Shown here: positions 25,001 through 64,000 of the stretch, piece after piece
How positions within the stretch are numbered: position 1 is the stretch's first letter
Layout of the letters: every line of letters starts with the position of its first letter
Origin: Micromonospora citrea
GTDB lineage: Bacteria; Actinomycetota; Actinomycetes; Mycobacteriales; Micromonosporaceae
Direction of reading: 5' to 3'
Assembly (NCBI RefSeq): GCF_900090315.1
Contig: NZ_FMHZ01000002.1
Coordinates: forward strand, 6,480,501 to 6,544,500
DNA length: 64,000 bases
Notes under the pieces: model-generated
Told to the model about the DNA's origin: nothing
Database searches by the model: none
What the model saw: the letters and a program-made list of their open reading frames with translations, nothing else
Made by a program: the position numbers and the translations under genes

Positions 25001-26109
25001 CCGCCGAGAGCCGGCCGGTGACCGCGCTCGTGCACGTGCCGGCGGAGACCGGCTCGGTGCCGCTGGGCGAGCTGACCCTCGCCGGCCTGGCCGCCGACCT
25101 CGCCGCCACCGTCGGCGACGTCCCGAGGTACGCCGACGAGCTGGCCCACCGGCCGCTCGACGCGTTCGTGCTGTGCACCTCCACGACGGGGGTGTGGGGC
25201 GCGGGCGGCCGGGCCGGCCAGTCCGCCGGTGACGCGCTGCTGCACGCGCTCGCGGCGAACCGGCGGCACGGCGGACTGGCGGCCACCGCCGTGGCGTGGG
25301 GCCCGTGGCACGACGATCCCGAGTCGGCCGAGCTGGCGCAACTGCGCAGGCGGGGCCTGCCGGGCCTGCCCCCGGAACTGGCCGTCGAGGCGTTCGGGCA
25401 GGCGCTGCGGGGCGAGGCGGCACTGGTGGTCGCCGACGTGCGCTGGGACCGGTTCGTGCCGACGTTCGCGTCGATGCGGCCGTGCCCGCTGCTGACCGGG
25501 GTCCCCGAGGCGGGCGCGGCGATGCCCGCCGACGACGACCACCGGCCGGCGGACGACGAGGCGGCCGCCGCGCTGCGGGAGCGGCTGCGCCCGCTGAGCC
25601 CCGGCGAACGCGAGGGCGTCCTCGTCGACCTGGTGGGTGGCCTCGCGGCGGCCGTACTCGGCCACACCGGGGGTGCGGGGCTGGAGCCCGACCGGGCGTT
25701 CCGCGAGGTCGGCTTCGACTCGATGACGGCCGTGGAGCTGCGCAACCGGCTCCGCGCCGCCACCGGCGTCCAGCTGCCCGCCGCCGTGGTGTTCGACTAC
25801 CCGACGCCGGTGGCGCTCGCCCGGCACCTGCGCGACCGGCTCGCCGAGGACGGCGCCGCCGCGGCGGCCCCGCTGCTCGCCGAGCTGGAGCGGCTCGACG
25901 GCGTCTTCGCGGCCGACGCGCCGGACCGGCTGACCCGCCAGAAGCTGCTGGTGCAGCTCCAGGCGTTCGTGGCCCGGTGGGGCGACGAGCGTGGTCCCGT
26001 CGAGGAGAAACCGGCCTCGCACACCCTCGACGACGCCACCGACGCCGAGATCTTCGATTTCATCCACCGCGAGCTGGGCGGTCCCGGCGGCAATTTGCCG
26101 GGGCTGTAG
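1..26109 (+). CDS. Giant modular type I polyketide synthase, 5' partial (m1-m6)
   Basis: Cytoplasmic assembly-line PKS; the reading frame is open from the first base, so the true start lies upstream. Visible residues 1-8702. Domains (window residues): m1 KR 1-237 (N-truncated), ACP 246-336; m2 KS 353-777, AT 887-1180, DH 1256-1525, KR 1734-1970, ACP 2014-2085; m3 KS 2103-2530, AT 2641-2937, DH 3010-3280, KR 3481-3717, ACP 3764-3834; m4 KS 3853-4280, AT 4383-4683, DH 4754-5024, KR 5223-5460, ACP 5504-5580; m5 KS 5598-6025, AT 6127-6430, KR 6754-6997, ACP 7013-7100; m6 KS 7123-7550, AT 7661-7960, inactive KR 8288-8500, ACP 8534-8617. The C-terminus (8620-8702) carries a docking tail ending in an [15 protein letters not shown] helix. 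All ATs carry GHSIGE and HAFH (malonyl type). No thioesterase follows, so the chain is passed on. Codon 4561-4563 is a rare TTA leucine. Domain edges are estimates. Confidence 0.97.
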   Translation, partial: NGAAHVVLTSRRGERAPGAAELRDELTGLGARVTLVAADMADRARVEALLRDVDADPAPLTAVVHAAGVGQLNMLADTDLAGLAGVLDGKIAGAVHLDELLGDRALDAFVLFSSIAGIWGSGGQAAYAAGNAFLDALAERRRARGLAATAVAWGPWAEGGMASGEGQELLARRGLSLMSPAQAVYALRSAVGRAVPSVTVADVDWSLFTPAFAAARARPLLDDIAEARDALRVVDAEPEDTAGGGLRQHLLTLPRAEQDRHLTDLVHTHTAAVLGHSGTELVKANRAFKELGFDSLTAVELRNRLGSATGLTLPTTLVFDYPNPAALADHLAATLRLHEVETVTTWGPAGPVDDDPIVIVGMSCRYPGGVANPDDLWNLVATGRDGITGFPDDRNWDMGRLLAVDADGRPVSHTREGGFVDGATTFDPGFFGISPREAVAMDPQQRLLLEASWEAMEQAGIDPDELRGSRTGVFVGASPSGYGTTDTPAELAGYQLTGGAHSVISGRVSYTFGLEGPAVTVDTACSSSLVAVHLAAQALRGGECDLALAGGVTVMVTPGAFVEFSRQGGLAPDGRCKSFAADADGTGWSEGVGVLLVQRLSDARRQGRQVLAVIAGSAVNQDGASNGLTAPNGPAQQRVIRQALANARLTTADVDAVEAHGTGTTLGDPIEAQALLATYGQGRPADRPLLLGSIKSNIGHSQAAAGVAGMIKMVQAMRYGLLPQTLHLDEPTPHVDWSAGAVSLLAEARPWPAVDRPRRAAVSSFGISGTNVHLILEQPPAPTDADEPETGDEPSRAPAVLPVLLSARDAAGLSAQAGRWAQWLGGAGTARPLDVAWSSVASRSALEHRAVVSGASREELLAGLEAVAAGEPSVGVVSGPGGQRGQLALLFSGQGAQRAGMGRELYAGFPVFAAALDEVCAQLDPLLPRPLREVLFAEPGTPEAELLDQTVFTQAGLFAVEVALFRLVESFGIVPDMLAGHSIGEVTAAHVAGVLSLADACQLVAARGRLMQALPAGGGMLAVAADEASVVESLAGLTDRVGVAAVNGPTAVVVSGAVEALDEVERLWRDRGTRTRRLTVSHAFHSPLMEPMLDEFRAVLSGLTFDAPLLPVVSNVTGALAGDEIRTADYWVRHVREAVRFADGITALKATGVDTFLEIGPQSVLTALAADVLPDDDGVLAVAAQRRDRPETQALLHALAELHVHGVPVTWRQWFADSGARRVDLPTYAFHRERYWLPPAGQSADVSGAGLGVARHPLLGAAVSVAGEDMVVLTGRLSVSTHPWLADHVVSGAVVVPGTALVDLVVRAGDEVGASRVRELTVLAPLVLPATGGGVRVQVRVGPVDGTGSRSVTVHSQPEDDPESGWTRHADGLVGTPTVDEPTVGAWPPPGASEVDVTGWYATVAEHGLAYGPVFRGLRRAWAADGEVFAEVALPDEVMGDPAGFGVHPALLDAALHPVGLLPADESGGGPRVPFAFEGVQVHAVGARTLRVRLTATGNSVRLVAVDETGVPVVSVDSLTLREMTGLAAAPDEAYRSLFEVSWQPEQITAPDGVYGWVVLGDRPLDGAPQLPAYADVAAVTTAVTDATAPAALLLPVASAASGSDVPGAVRSVSADVLGTVQAWLAADPLADARLVVVTRGAVATGADDRVTDLAGAAVWGLLRSAQSEHPGRIVLADLEPGVDLDADLLGLLAAAADDPTLGGQLAVRAGTAYLPRLVRATGGARTPATLGRGTVLVTGGTGSLGALVSERLVTAYGVRSLVLASRQGPAAPGADELVRRLAALGATARVVATDVTDRERVSELVRAITAEDRLAGVVHTAGVLDDGIVSGITAERLADVLAPKVTAGWWLHEATAELDLDLFVLFSSVAGVLGSPGQAAYAAGNAFLDALAVLRAQRGLPAVSLAWGMWDTDGMAASINDADRARVTRAGLVPMTAPVGLGLWDAALTHGGAALVPAVVDLPAMRAQTAAGRVPVMLRALVGSAAKRRRSGTGAWADRLAGLDPQEARTQVALLVRGMIAQVLGHGGAEAVPADRAFRELGFDSLTAVELRNRINGATGLRLTSTLVFDYPTPGALSEHLFEQLSGQVAEQQQAVRATTVDEPIAIVGMACRYPGGVTNPQQLWDLVAAGADGIGEFPTDRGWDLDRLFHPDPDNPGTSYTRHGGFLYGAAEFDPDFFGISPREAIAMDPQQRLLLETSWETFESAGLDPQRLRGSRTGVFAGLMYHDYASGVQDLPEGVGGYLGTGTSGSVLSGRVAYTFGLEGPAVTVDTACSSSLVALHLAVQALRSGECDLALAGGVTVMATPGTFIEFSRQRGLSADGRCRSFAASADGTGWSEGVGVLLVQRLSDAQREGRRIYAVVRGTAVNQDGASNGLTAPNGPSQQRVIRQALANARLTPADVDAVEAHGTGTTLGDPIEAQALLATYGQERPQDRPLWLGSIKSNIGHTQAAAGVAGIIKMIMAMRNGLLPSTLHVDEPSPHIEWSAGAVTLLTEARDWPVAGRPRRAAISSFGVSGTNAHVIIEQPPAEAGPARGEGAPTRADETVAGSLPTPVLLSARSEASVAAQADRWARWIAGDEALRPADVGWSSTVSRAVLEHRAVVTATGRDELLAGLRALAAGEPAAAVVTGTGTTRTQLAVLFSGQGAQRAGMGRELYAGFPVFAAALDEVCAQLDPLLPRALREVLFAVEGSVEAALLDQTVFTQAGLFAVEVALFRLVESFGVVPDMLAGHSIGEVTAAHVAGVLSLADACALVAARGRLMQALPAGGGMLAVAATEADVAATLDGLAEVGIAAVNGPAAVVVSGAVEALDEVERVWRERGTRTRRLTVSHAFHSPLMEPMLAEFRAVLEGLAFSAPLLPVVSNVTGALADADEIRTVDYWVRHVREAVRYADGITALREAGVDTFLEIGPQSVLTALNADLLADDALAVAVQRRDRPAPQALLHTLAELHVHGVAVTWTQWFTDTGARRVDLPTYAFQHQRYWLGAGQARTADVSGAGLGVAGHPLLGAAVTVAGADMVVLTGRLSLATHAWLADHVVSGAVIVPGTALVELAVRAGDEVGASRVRELTVATPLVLPPVGAVRVQVRVGAADEAGTRVVAVHSQSEGDPEAEWVHHAEGVLEPASADEPGVGEWPPAGASEVDVTGWYPTLAEHGLAYGPVFQGLRRIWTAGDEVYAEVALPDEAATEAARFGVHPALLDAALHPIGLLAGAEGSGGARVPFAFEGVQVHASGARVLRARLSRTGSAVRLVAYDESGAAVVSVDSLALRELTGVAAAGAAARSLFELTWQAEEFGAAGDLSGWALVGSPATADLPAYGDVEALVAAVDAGRTVAPKALLLPLDAPETAVPDAVRAATTAVLATVRSWLAADVLAESRLVVVTRGAVSVGDDDRVSDLGGAAVWGLLRSAQSEHPGRIVLADVDGDVDAGTLAALAAVTDEPLTHGGQLAVRAGGVFVPRLVRAVAPASVETPVVGDGAVLVTGGTGALGALVAEHLVSVHGVRSLVLVSRRGPEAAGAGDLSERLSALGASVRVVACDVTDRGQVGALVAEVTAGGRLAGVVHTAGVLDDGIVEGLTAERLAAVLAPKVSAGWLLHEATASLDLDLFVVFSSVAGVLGSPGQSAYAAGNAFLDGLAVWRRQLGLPAVSLAWGMWDTAGMAASLEEADRARSARAGLTPMSAETGLELFDAALMTDRSALVPAVIDVPAMRAALGAGPVPAVLRTLIGSTASRRRAARGGDWANQLAGLAPDEARAHIDVLVRGLVAQVLGHGGAESVPADRAFRELGFDSLTAVDLRNRLNAATGLRLASTLVFDYPTPAVLVDHLHEQVSGQITARQTAVRTADTDEPIAIVGMACRYPGGVESPDQLWALLAGGGDGISEFPTDRGWDLESLFDPDPEHSGTSYTRHGGFLYGAAEFDPAFFGISPREALAMDPQQRLLLEASWESFESAGLDPQRLRGSRTGVFAGVMYHDYASRLMDLPPDAEGFVGTGTSGSVLSGRVAYTFGLEGPAVTVDTACSSSLVALHLAAQALRSGECDLALAGGVTVMATPGTFIEFSRQRGLSQDGRCKSFAASADGTGWSEGVGVLLVERLSDAQRNGHRVLAVVRGTAVNQDGASNGLTAPNGPSQQRVIHQALANARLTPADVDAVEAHGTGTTLGDPIEAQALLATYGQERPVDRPLLLGSVKSNIGHTQAAAGVAGVIKMVMAMRHGLVPPTLHVDEPSPHVDWTAGAVALATEPTPWPVVDRPRRAAVSSFGISGTNAHVIIEQPPAETIEGEIVVREVPPVVPVLLSARSDAALAGQAGRWARWLGVDEAARPLDVAWSSVTTRPALEHRAVVTAADRDDLVTALTALADGDPTGTVVSGSAGQRGQLALLFSGQGAQRAGMGRDLYAGFPAFAAALDEVCAHLDALLPRPLLEVLFASAGSTEAELLDQTVFTQAGLFAVEVALFRLVESFGIVPDMLAGHSIGEVTAAHVAGVLSLADACQLVAARGRLMQALPAGGGMLAVAADEAAVAESLTGLTDRVGIAAVNGPAAVVISGAVDALDEVERVWRDRGVRTRRLTVSHAFHSPLMEPMLAEFRAVLEGLAFSAPLLPVVSNVTGALAGDEIGTPEYWVRHVREAVRYADGITALREAGVDTFLEIGPQSVLTAMAADVLPDDDAVLAVAVQRRDRPETQALLHALAELHVHGVPVTWRQWFADTGARRVDLPTYAFQHQRYWPAANRTRTGDVSGAGLGRTGHPLLGATVDLAGDDEMVLTGRLSLATHPWLADHTVSGLTLVPGTALVELAVRAGDEVGLSRLRELTMAAPLALPGTGGVRIQVRVSTSESPQRLVAVYSRPDDDPEAGWTRHAEGVLESSTADEPDPITWPPAGAAEVDLASWYPTLAEHGLTYGPAFRGLRRAWTSGAEVYAEVVLPDDAATEAAGFGVHPALLDAALHPIGLLPGGEESGGPRVPFSFEGVQVHASGAALLRVRLSRDGSGLRLAAYDESGAPVVSVDSLALRELTGVAAPGVASRSLFELRWPLVEAASTGELSGWALVTGGQELPAPVGVPTYPDVATVAGEESVPRTLLLPVFPTPGSATPESVGAVTSDVLATLRSWLAADALAESRLVVVTRGAVSVGDDDRVTDLGGATVWGLLRSAQSEHPGRVVLADVDGDLDAALVALLDGVLREPAATGGQLAVRGGAVYSPRLVRAGITAAQTPRLGDGAVLVTGGTGALGALVAEHLVSAHGVRSLVLVSRRGPEAAGAGELSERLTALGASVRIVAGDVTDRDQVFGLVAEIGAGGRLAGVVHTAGVLDDGVVEGLTAERLAGVLAPKVSAGWFLHEATASLDLDLFVVFSSVAGVLGSPGQSAYAAGNAFLDGLAVWRRQLGLPAVSLAWGMWDTDGMAASLDEADRARSARAGLTPMSAETGLELFDAALGAGRPALVPAVIDVPALRAATSGGPVPAVLRTLIGVTGTRRQAGQGGGGWAERLAGLTEDEGRAQVDVLVRGLVAQVLGHGGAEAVPADRAFRELGFDSLTAVDLRNRLNAATGLRLASTLVFDYPTPAVLAEHLWSELAGVRASAAGPVAGVIVGTDEPIAIVGMACRYPGGVESPDELWALLAGGGDGISEFPADRGWDLESLFDPDPNRSGTSYTRHGGFLYGAAEFDPAFFGISPREALAMDPQQRLLLEASWETFESAGLDPQRLRGSRTGVFAGVMYHDYASRLMEQPGEVEGYVGTGTSGSVLSGRVAYTFGLEGPAVTVDTACSSSLVALHLAAQALRSGECDLALAGGVTVMATPGTFIEFSRQRGLSADGRCRSFAASADGTGWSEGVGVLLVQRLSDAQREGRRIYAVVRGTAVNQDGASNGLTAPNGPSQQRVIRQALANARLTPADVDAVEAHGTGTTLGDPIEAQALLATYGQERPVDRPLLLGSIKSNIGHTQAAAGVAGVIKMVMAMRHGLVPPTLHVDEPSPHVDWTAGAVALATEPTPWPVVGRPRRAAVSSFGISGTNAHVIIEQPPAETIEGEIVARDVPPVVPVLLSARSDAALAGQAGRWARWLAADEAARPLDVAWSSVTTRPALEQRAVAVVTDGNDLLAALRALDAGEPSGAVVTGSTAVRGQLALLFSGQGAQRAGMGRDLYAGFPAFAAALDEVCAQLDALLPRPLREVLFAEPGTPEAELLDQTVFTQAGLFAVEVALFRLVESFGIVPDMLAGHSIGEVTAAHVAGVLSLADACQLVAARGRLMQALPTGGGMLAVAADEAAVVESIAGLTDRLGVAAVNGPAAVVVSGAVDALDEVERVWRDRGVRTRRLTVSHAFHSPLMEPMLAEFRAVLEGLAFSAPLLPVVSNVTGSLVGDEVGTPEYWVRHVREAVRYADGITALREAGVDTFLEIGPQSVLTAMAADVLPDDDAVLAVAVQRRDRPETQALLHALAELHVHGVPVTWRQWFADTGARRVDLPTYAFQHQRYWPEGTPAKQAAPDGGDTEFWAAVERGDLAALAAELGDDTEDLDALGPALPLLARWRQHRNRDTALDGWSYRVAWEPVRPAPATGLSGRWLVVTVDGGADAGVAKTLTQAGARVDTLTVSSTLARAELGERLGRISGDGWAGVLCVLPRQDRPLAHTPAIPAGAAALLTLTRALTDTGLPGRVWALSRTAMPVTAGERAGDVWAALAWGLGRVVALEQPDRWGGLVDLPDRADRGARAGLVAVLADGTLDQVAVRRNGLFGRRLVSAAPPAGSGWRPAGTVLVTGGTGALGRHVARWLLANGAGEVVLASRRGPAAPGAAELRAELGAVRVVACDVTDRAAVDALVADLPGLTAVVHTAGASGGTTPAYEVTDGELSETLAGKVLGALHLDAACRDRDLDAFVVFSSVAGVWGGGGQAGYAAGNALLDALVAARRSAGLPATALAYGPWAEDGMATGETADGLRRRGFSPLAPDAAVAALGRWVNAPEAAPVIVDVDWSRFVTAFTAARPSHLFDRVAPAVAEEPERPESAATTDALRARLATLPATGQEALLVDLVRAEAAAVLGHPTTDQVPAGRAFRELGFDSLAAVQLRDRLGRVTGLTLPSTVVFDHPSAAELARFLRTEIVVDADGGPVTGGAAPARPPADEPIAIVSMACRFPGGVSSPQELWRLLADGVDAVTPMPTDRGWDLDALFDSDPERIGTSYTRSGGFLRDVAGFDAAFFGINPREALAMDPQQRLLLHTTWEVFERAGIDPHRVRGSATGVFMGTNGQDYATLLLGARSQVEGYQATGNGASVVSGRLAYSFGLHGPAVTVDTACSSSLVALHLAAQALRSGECDLALAGGVTVMSTPGAFLEFSRQRGLAADGRVKAFAEAADGTGWGEGVGVLLLQRLSDAQRDGNRILAVVRGSAVNQDGASNGLTAPNGPAQQRVIRQALDNAGLTPGDVDVVEAHGTGTTLGDPIEAQALLATYGRERPADRPLWLGSVKSNIGHTQAAAGAASLMKMVLALQHGVLPATLHVDAPTPHVDWTSGTLALLTEARPWTATDGPRRAGVSSFGISGTNAHVIIEEAPQPVAAAEGPESTGGRGEAPRDQRAVALPWPVSAADLPALRAQAGRLADRVATDAAPADLVAWALADGRAHLGRRATVVAADRETRLAALRALAGGEDHPALVTARRHGGGLAVLFSGQGAQRPGAGRQLYDTFPVFAAALDEVCAALDHQLPQPLKPVLFAADGSAEATLLDETVFTQAGLFALEVALFRLVESFGVVPGHVAGHSIGEITAAHVAGVLSLADAATLVAARGRLMQALPAGGGMLAVAADEAAVVESLAGLTDRVGVAAVNGPTAVVLAGAVDALDGLERTWRERGVRTRRLRVSHAFHSPLMEPMLAEFRTVLDGLTFAAPLLPIVSNLTGRLAEPAEIRTPDYWVRHVRQAVRYADGIAALRDAGVDTFLELGPQAVLTAMTAGLLPDDGGTAVAALRAGTDEPTALLSALAVVDGTGRDVDWSAVLAALAGPRPDPRRLPELPTYAFRPQRYWPTLDAVPTADPVDDAFWRAVTDGDLGRLGLDPDQPLRELLPELESWRRRQRLDGTLAGWRYRITWERRALTGADPGTWLVVAPPHQVTDRVLAALTAGAATVHLLTVDPATATRDGLAADLDRLAAAYQPTALLSLLALDEAPHPEQTALPTGLAANLLLVQAHTGRSGPAVPLWLATTGAVAVDDEPVAHPTQATTWGLGLVAALEHPRHVGGVVDLPAGPDEAAYAALVSALVNVNGEDQLAVRQAGVHARRLVRDTGRPATGDGYRPNGTVLLTGGTGALARHTTDWLARHGAEVLPLTEPATGKLGDLMEQLAAESRPVTALVHVPAETGSVPLGELTLAGLAADLAATVGDVPRYADELAHRPLDAFVLCTSTTGVWGAGGRAGQSAGDALLHALAANRRHGGLAATAVAWGPWHDDPESAELAQLRRRGLPGLPPELAVEAFGQALRGEAALVVADVRWDRFVPTFASMRPCPLLTGVPEAGAAMPADDDHRPADDEAAAALRERLRPLSPGEREGVLVDLVGGLAAAVLGHTGGAGLEPDRAFREVGFDSMTAVELRNRLRAATGVQLPAAVVFDYPTPVALARHLRDRLAEDGAAAAAPLLAELERLDGVFAADAPDRLTRQKLLVQLQAFVARWGDERGPVEEKPASHTLDDATDAEIFDFIHRELGGPGGNLPGL
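1057..6262 (+). other. Module m2: KS-AT-DH-KR-ACP, malonyl, alkene-forming
   Basis: KS has the nucleophile in DTACSSSL (Cys codon 1573-1575), plus EAHGTGT and KSNIGH. AT has GHSIGE (Ser codon 2944-2946) and HAFH, which predict malonyl-CoA. DH has H-x3-G-x4-P in [12 protein letters not shown] and the partner Asp in LLDAALH. KR is B1-type (VLDDG; no Pro at Tyr+2) with Ser, Tyr and Asn intact. ACP carries GFDSL. Expected outcome is a C2 unit with an alpha,beta double bond. The AT segment (about 2640-3360) shows relaxed codon use and is nearly copied in m3-m5. Confidence 0.93.
4561..4563 (+). other. In-frame TTA leucine codon
   Basis: The codon lies in the SLTLRE segment at the end of the m2 DH. 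TTA is very rare in high-GC actinomycete genes and is decoded by the developmentally regulated bldA tRNA in Streptomyces. It was the only in-frame TTA I noticed in these PKS genes. It could make the first megasynthase dependent on bldA. Confidence 0.85.
6307..11500 (+). other. Module m3: KS-AT-DH-KR-ACP, malonyl, alkene-forming
   Basis: KS Cys codon is at 6826-6828 in [10 protein letters not shown] has GHSIGE (Ser codon 8209-8211) and HAFH, so malonyl-CoA is predicted. DH keeps [12 protein letters not shown] and LLDAALH. KR is B1-type (VLDDG, YAAGN). ACP carries GFDSL. Predicted to add the second of three consecutive alkenes. Blocks of T-ending and TTG codons alternate with strict G/C-ending stretches, which suggests patchwork exchange with sister modules. 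Confidence 0.93.
11557..16740 (+). other. Module m4: KS-AT-DH-KR-ACP, malonyl, alkene-forming
   Basis: The active-site set is complete: [18 protein letters not shown] and [18 protein letters not shown] with LLDAALH, B1-type KR (VLDDG, YAAGN) and ACP GFDSL. Predicted to add the third consecutive malonyl-derived alkene, so m2-m4 would build a conjugated triene. The AT 3' end (13865-14108) is base-for-base identical to the equivalent segment of m5, pointing to recent gene conversion or duplication. Confidence 0.93.
13865..14108 (+). repeat. Perfect 244-bp repeat, copy 1 (m4 AT 3' end)
   Basis: Every base from 13865 to 14108 matches 19100-19343 (offset 5235 bp, in the same frame). The segment codes for the C-terminal part of the AT and the start of the post-AT linker. 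Identity at silent sites shows recent duplication or gene conversion between m4 and m5, or an assembly artefact if short reads were used. Confidence 0.9.
16792..21300 (+). other. Module m5: KS-AT-KR-ACP, malonyl, hydroxyl-forming
   Basis: KS and AT closely resemble m4 (GHSIGE, HAFH; malonyl). There is no DH: the post-AT linker YWPEG leads straight into the KR structural half. KR lacks LDD, has Trp in GVWG and Gln at Tyr-3, and keeps Ser, Tyr (GYAAGN) and Lys, so it is A1-type and predicted to leave an L-hydroxyl. ACP has GFDSLAAV. The KS-AT half is m4-like while the KR-ACP half has uniform high-GC codons, so the module looks like a recombinant joined shortly after the AT. Confidence 0.92.
19100..19343 (+). 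repeat. Perfect 244-bp repeat, copy 2 (m5 AT 3' end)
   Basis: Second copy of the segment at 13865-14108. Flanking sequence stays highly similar upstream through the KS and AT, but diverges downstream where m4 continues into a DH and m5 goes to a KR. Confidence 0.9.
21367..26106 (+). other. Module m6: KS-AT-KR(inactive)-ACP plus C-terminal docking
   Basis: KS (DTACSSSL) and AT (GHSIGE, HAFH; malonyl) are intact. The KR keeps the Rossmann motif [10 protein letters not shown] and the Ser position (CTSTTG), but the catalytic Tyr is Gln (codon 25216-25218), the Tyr+4 Asn is Asp (25228-25230), the conserved Lys region reads ATVGD without Lys, and the SRRG cofactor segment is missing. It should not reduce, so the unit is expected to stay a beta-ketone. 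The ACP carries GFDSM. A docking segment of about 80 residues ends the protein. Confidence 0.9.
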
Positions 26110-26113
26110 AAAT

Positions 26114-26150
26114 GGGGCGGCGCGACGGTTGTCGACGGTCGCGCCGCCCT
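26114..26150 (+). terminator. Terminator-like hairpin after the first PKS gene
   Basis: Perfect 11-bp arms GGCGGCGCGAC (26116-26126) and GTCGCGCCGCC (26138-26148) enclose an 11-nt loop, extendable by one G-C and one G-U pair. It begins 5 nt after the TAG stop (26107-26109). No clear U-tract follows, as is common for actinomycete terminators, so strength is uncertain. Confidence 0.65.
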
Positions 26151-26248
26151 CGCCGGGGCGGGGTGCCGCATCCGCCCGGCCACCGCCCGTGGGGAGGGTG
26201 CGCCGGGTCGTCAGCAGGGCGGGTCGGCCCAGCCTGCGCCCGTGTCGG

Positions 26249-26264
26249 CTAGGGGCACCCGTAG
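26249..26264. promoter_or_regulatory. Putative PAS-LuxR (PimM-type) operator
   Basis: CTAGGGGCACCCGTAG is an imperfect palindrome (six of seven arm positions pair). It matches most positions, including the outer CTVGGG half, of the 16-bp consensus CTVGGGAWWTCCCBAG that I recall for PAS-LuxR activators such as PimM in polyene macrolide clusters. It sits about 190 bp before the next PKS start. Function is inferred from motif resemblance only. Confidence 0.4.
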
Positions 26265-26442
26265 GGGCAGGCTAGGGGTTGTGACCGCCGTCCGGCGACA
26301 ATTACCTTTCCTCCGGCGAGTAAGACCTGGTGCGGGCTGAAACGCTTTTTGTCTGGCAATTCGTGGTCGGCTGAATGGGTTTGGATCTTCGCGGCTTGTG
26401 GCGTCTGTGGACGGTATTGGGTCGCTGTTTCTTTCCGGCCCG

Positions 26443-26448
26443 AAGAGG
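26443..26448 (+). promoter_or_regulatory. Ribosome binding site of PKS gene 2
   Basis: AAGAGG lies 8 nt before ATG 26457. It supports that start over the in-frame ATG at 26349, whose extension lacks docking-domain character. Confidence 0.6.
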
Positions 26449-26456
26449 TGGCGTCA

Positions 26457-36611
<10,155 letters not shown>

Positions 36612-36654
36612 TCCGGCATGCCGCACACCTCGAACCCCGATACGGAGTGGCCCG

Positions 36655-51291
<14,637 letters not shown>

Positions 51292-51333
51292 GCCGCCCGC
51301 GGGACCTGTGGTGTCACGAGAAAGCGAGAAGTC

Positions 51334-62546
<11,213 letters not shown>

Positions 62547-62550
<4 letters not shown>

Positions 62551-62615
62551 CCACCAGCCGCAACGACATCAGCCGCAACGACATCGGCATGCCGAGTGAG
62601 GTAGGTCCACGGTGA
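62547..62615 (+). CDS. Possible 22-codon coupling mini-ORF (hypothetical)
   Basis: A GTG start overlaps the upstream PKS stop as GTGA (62547-62550), with GGAG at 62538-62541 placed 5 nt before it. The reading frame runs 22 codons and its TGA (62613-62615) overlaps the GTG start of the next PKS gene, again as GTGA. It contains the 15-bp tandem repeat. It may only keep ribosomes moving between the two PKS genes, or may be chance. No product can be assigned. Confidence 0.2.
62556..62585 (+). repeat. Perfect 15-bp tandem duplication in intergenic spacer
   Basis: AGCCGCAACGACATC occurs twice head to tail between the m13 and m14 genes. As a multiple of three it keeps the mini-ORF frame. Confidence 0.95.
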
Positions 62616-64000
62616 GCAACGAGGACGAGAAGTACGTCGAGTACCTGAAGCGTACGACCTCGGAGCTGCGGCGTACCCGGCGTCGGCTGCGCGAGCTGGA
62701 GACCCGGGACGCCGAGCCCATCGCCATCGTCGCGATGAGCTGCCGCTACCCGGGCGGGGTCGACAGTCCCGAGGCGCTGTGGCAGCTCGTGCACGACGGC
62801 GGCGACGGGATCGGGCCGTTCCCCGCCGATCGGGGCTGGGACCTGGAGCACCTCTTCCACCCCGACCCCGACCACCCGGGCACCAGCTACGTGCGCGAGG
62901 GCGGCTTCGTCTACGCCGCCGCCGACTTCGACGCCGACCTGTTCGGCATCTCGCCCCGCGAGGCCGTCGCCATGGACCCGCAGCAGCGGCTGCTGCTGGA
63001 GACCTCCTGGGAGGCGTTCGAGCGGGCCGGGCTGCCGCTGCCGGCGGTACGGGGCAGCCGTACCGGCGTGTTCGTCGGGGCGGCCTCGCACGGCTACGAC
63101 GGCATGATGGCGCAGGCCGAGAACGGCGAGGGGCACCTGCTGACCGGCAACGCCACAAGCGTCATCTCCGGCCGAGTCGCGTACACCCTCGGGCTGGAGG
63201 GGCCGGCGGTCACCGTCGACACCGCCTGCTCGTCCTCGCTGGTCGCCGTCCACCTGGCCGCGCAGGCCCTGCGCAACGGCGACTGCGAGCTGGCCCTCGC
63301 GGGCGGCGTGACGGTGATGCCCACCCCGGCGGTCTTCGTGGGCTTCAGCCGGCAGCGCGGCCTCGCCGCCGACGGCCGGTGCAAGGCGTTCGCCGCCGCC
63401 GCCGACGGCACCTCCTGGTCGGAGGGCACCGGCATGCTGCTGCTCGCCCGCCTCTCCGACGCGCAGCGGCACGGGTACCCGGTGCTCGCCGTGGTGCGCG
63501 GCAGCGCGGTGAACCAGGACGGCGCGTCCAACGGGCTCAGCGCCCCGCACGGCCCGTCCCAGGTGCGCGTCATCCACCAGGCCCTCGCGAACGCCCGGCT
63601 CACCCCCGAGCAGGTCGACGTGGTCGAGGCGCACGGCACCGGCACCCGGCTCGGCGACCCCATCGAGGCGCAGGCGCTGCTCGCCACCTACGGCCAGGAC
63701 CGGGGCGACGCCCCGCCGCTGCTGCTCGGCTCGGTCAAGTCGAACATCGGCCACACCCAGGCCGCGGCCGGCGTCGCCGGCATGATCAAGATGGTCATGG
63801 CGATCCGCCACGGCGTCGTACCGCCGACCCTGCACGTCGACGAGCCGTCCCCGCACATCGACTGGACCGCCGGGTCCGTCGCCCTCGCCACCGCCGCCAC
63901 GCCGTGGCCCGCGACGGACCGGCCGCGCCGGGCCGCGGTGTCGTCGTTCGGGGTGTCCGGCACCAACGCCCACACCATCATCGAGCAGGCACCGACCCCG
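62612..64000 (+). CDS. Modular type I polyketide synthase, 3' partial (m14 KS)
   Basis: 463 codons are open to the window end. The GTG start at 62612 was chosen because the protein then begins with a docking coiled coil ([19 protein letters not shown]) like its neighbours; GAGG (62598-62601) lies 10 nt upstream, and no in-frame ATG occurs before the KS. KS spans residues 34-463: DTACSSSL (nucleophile), EAHGTGT and KSNIGH are present. It differs from the others by [11 protein letters not shown] and by VGAASHGYD near the dimer loop. The module continues beyond the window. It is predicted to accept the chain from m13 through the docking pair, and to be translationally coupled to the upstream gene. 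Confidence 0.95.
   Translation, partial: MSNEDEKYVEYLKRTTSELRRTRRRLRELETRDAEPIAIVAMSCRYPGGVDSPEALWQLVHDGGDGIGPFPADRGWDLEHLFHPDPDHPGTSYVREGGFVYAAADFDADLFGISPREAVAMDPQQRLLLETSWEAFERAGLPLPAVRGSRTGVFVGAASHGYDGMMAQAENGEGHLLTGNATSVISGRVAYTLGLEGPAVTVDTACSSSLVAVHLAAQALRNGDCELALAGGVTVMPTPAVFVGFSRQRGLAADGRCKAFAAAADGTSWSEGTGMLLLARLSDAQRHGYPVLAVVRGSAVNQDGASNGLSAPHGPSQVRVIHQALANARLTPEQVDVVEAHGTGTRLGDPIEAQALLATYGQDRGDAPPLLLGSVKSNIGHTQAAAGVAGMIKMVMAIRHGVVPPTLHVDEPSPHIDWTAGSVALATAATPWPATDRPRRAAVSSFGVSGTNAHTIIEQAPTP

Larger units (their letters stand above)
26110..26456 (+). promoter_or_regulatory. Intergenic control region between PKS genes 1 and 2
   Basis: This 347-bp gap is the only long non-coding stretch. 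It holds the hairpin at 26114-26150, a nested dyad (AGCCTGC 26231-26237 and GCAGGCT 26267-26273) around the operator-like palindrome, three TAGGGG hexamers starting at 26250, 26262 and 26273, an 8-bp direct repeat TCCGGCGA (26291-26298 and 26312-26319, 21 bp apart), and then an AT-richer leader from about 26298. A weak promoter candidate is TTGTGA (26279-26284), 17 bp, TTACCT (26302-26307). I cannot place the transcription start. Most likely it drives the PKS genes from 26457 onward. Confidence 0.55.

Noticed and set aside
4561..26067. A 7,168-codon open frame on the minus strand, and others such as 43177-62433 and 26454-33581
   Set aside because: They mirror the plus-strand PKS genes and arise from extreme GC codon bias; translations are low-complexity Arg/Gly/His-rich with no domains.
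26349..26456. In-frame ATG 36 codons upstream of the chosen start of PKS gene 2
   Set aside because: The extension is Trp/Cys-rich with no docking character, codon use is atypical, and AAGAGG is correctly placed only before ATG 26457.
26110..26456. Small gene or RNA gene in the intergenic gap
   Set aside because: Short frames here lack a ribosome site with PKS-like or known protein character, and no tRNA-like fold was recognised.

Overview
The window is a GC-rich (roughly three-quarters G+C, strong G/C third-position bias) actinomycete chromosome segment lying wholly inside one giant cis-AT modular type I polyketide synthase (PKS) locus. All genes are on the + strand. There is no tailoring, transport, regulatory or RNA gene and no thioesterase in view, and both ends cut through PKS genes, so the locus is much larger than 64 kb. 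Genus cannot be fixed from this sequence; Micromonospora or Streptomyces relatives are plausible.

Layout: (1) 1-26109, 3' part of a very large PKS gene (8,702 residues visible, 5' end missing): m1 (KR-ACP end), m2, m3, m4 (each KS-AT-DH-KR-ACP), m5 (KS-AT-KR-ACP), m6 (KS-AT-KR0-ACP), docking tail. (2) 26110-26456, the only real intergenic gap: a terminator-like hairpin, a palindrome resembling the operator of PAS-LuxR regulators of polyene clusters, and an AT-richer leader. (3) 26457-36611: m7 (KS-AT-KR-ACP) and m8 (KS-AT0-DH-KR*-ACP). (4) 36655-51291: m9 (KS-AT-DH-KR-ACP), m10 (KS-AT0-KR-ACP), m11 (KS-AT-KR-ACP). (5) 51334-62550: m12 (KS-AT-KR-ACP) and m13 (KS-AT-DH-ER-KR-ACP). (6) 62612 to the window end: docking domain and first KS (m14) of a further PKS gene. 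Genes 2-5 are separated by only 43, 42 and 61 nt and look like one transcription unit. Matching C- and N-terminal docking segments at each gene border support the linear assembly order. Module numbers m1-m14 are local to this window.

If the modules act in order, they would add: hydroxyl, three conjugated alkenes, hydroxyl, ketone, hydroxyl, (m8 uncertain), alkene, (m10 uncertain, hydroxyl-type KR), hydroxyl, hydroxyl, methyl-branched unit (fully reduced if the m13 KR works). This is the pattern of a large polyol/polyene macrolide-type chain. All intact ATs are malonyl-type (HAFH) except m13, which is methylmalonyl-type (YASH).

The most unusual feature is a pair of broken acyltransferases. 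The ATs of m8 and m10 have each lost, in frame, the same 65-70 residue stretch containing the small ferredoxin-like subdomain and the catalytic His (YASH) motif. m8 has also lost its AT nucleophile (GHSQGE reads GDGDGE) and its KR tyrosine (His instead). m8 may therefore be a non-extending pass-through module, or both modules may be loaded by another AT. Other noteworthy items are a multiply broken KR in m6, a Ser-to-Ala change in the m13 KR, an in-frame TTA leucine codon, an 8x hexanucleotide repeat, an Ala/Gly-rich insertion in the m8 DH, strong DNA-level homogenisation between modules, and a chain of two GTGA stop/start overlaps between the last two PKS genes.
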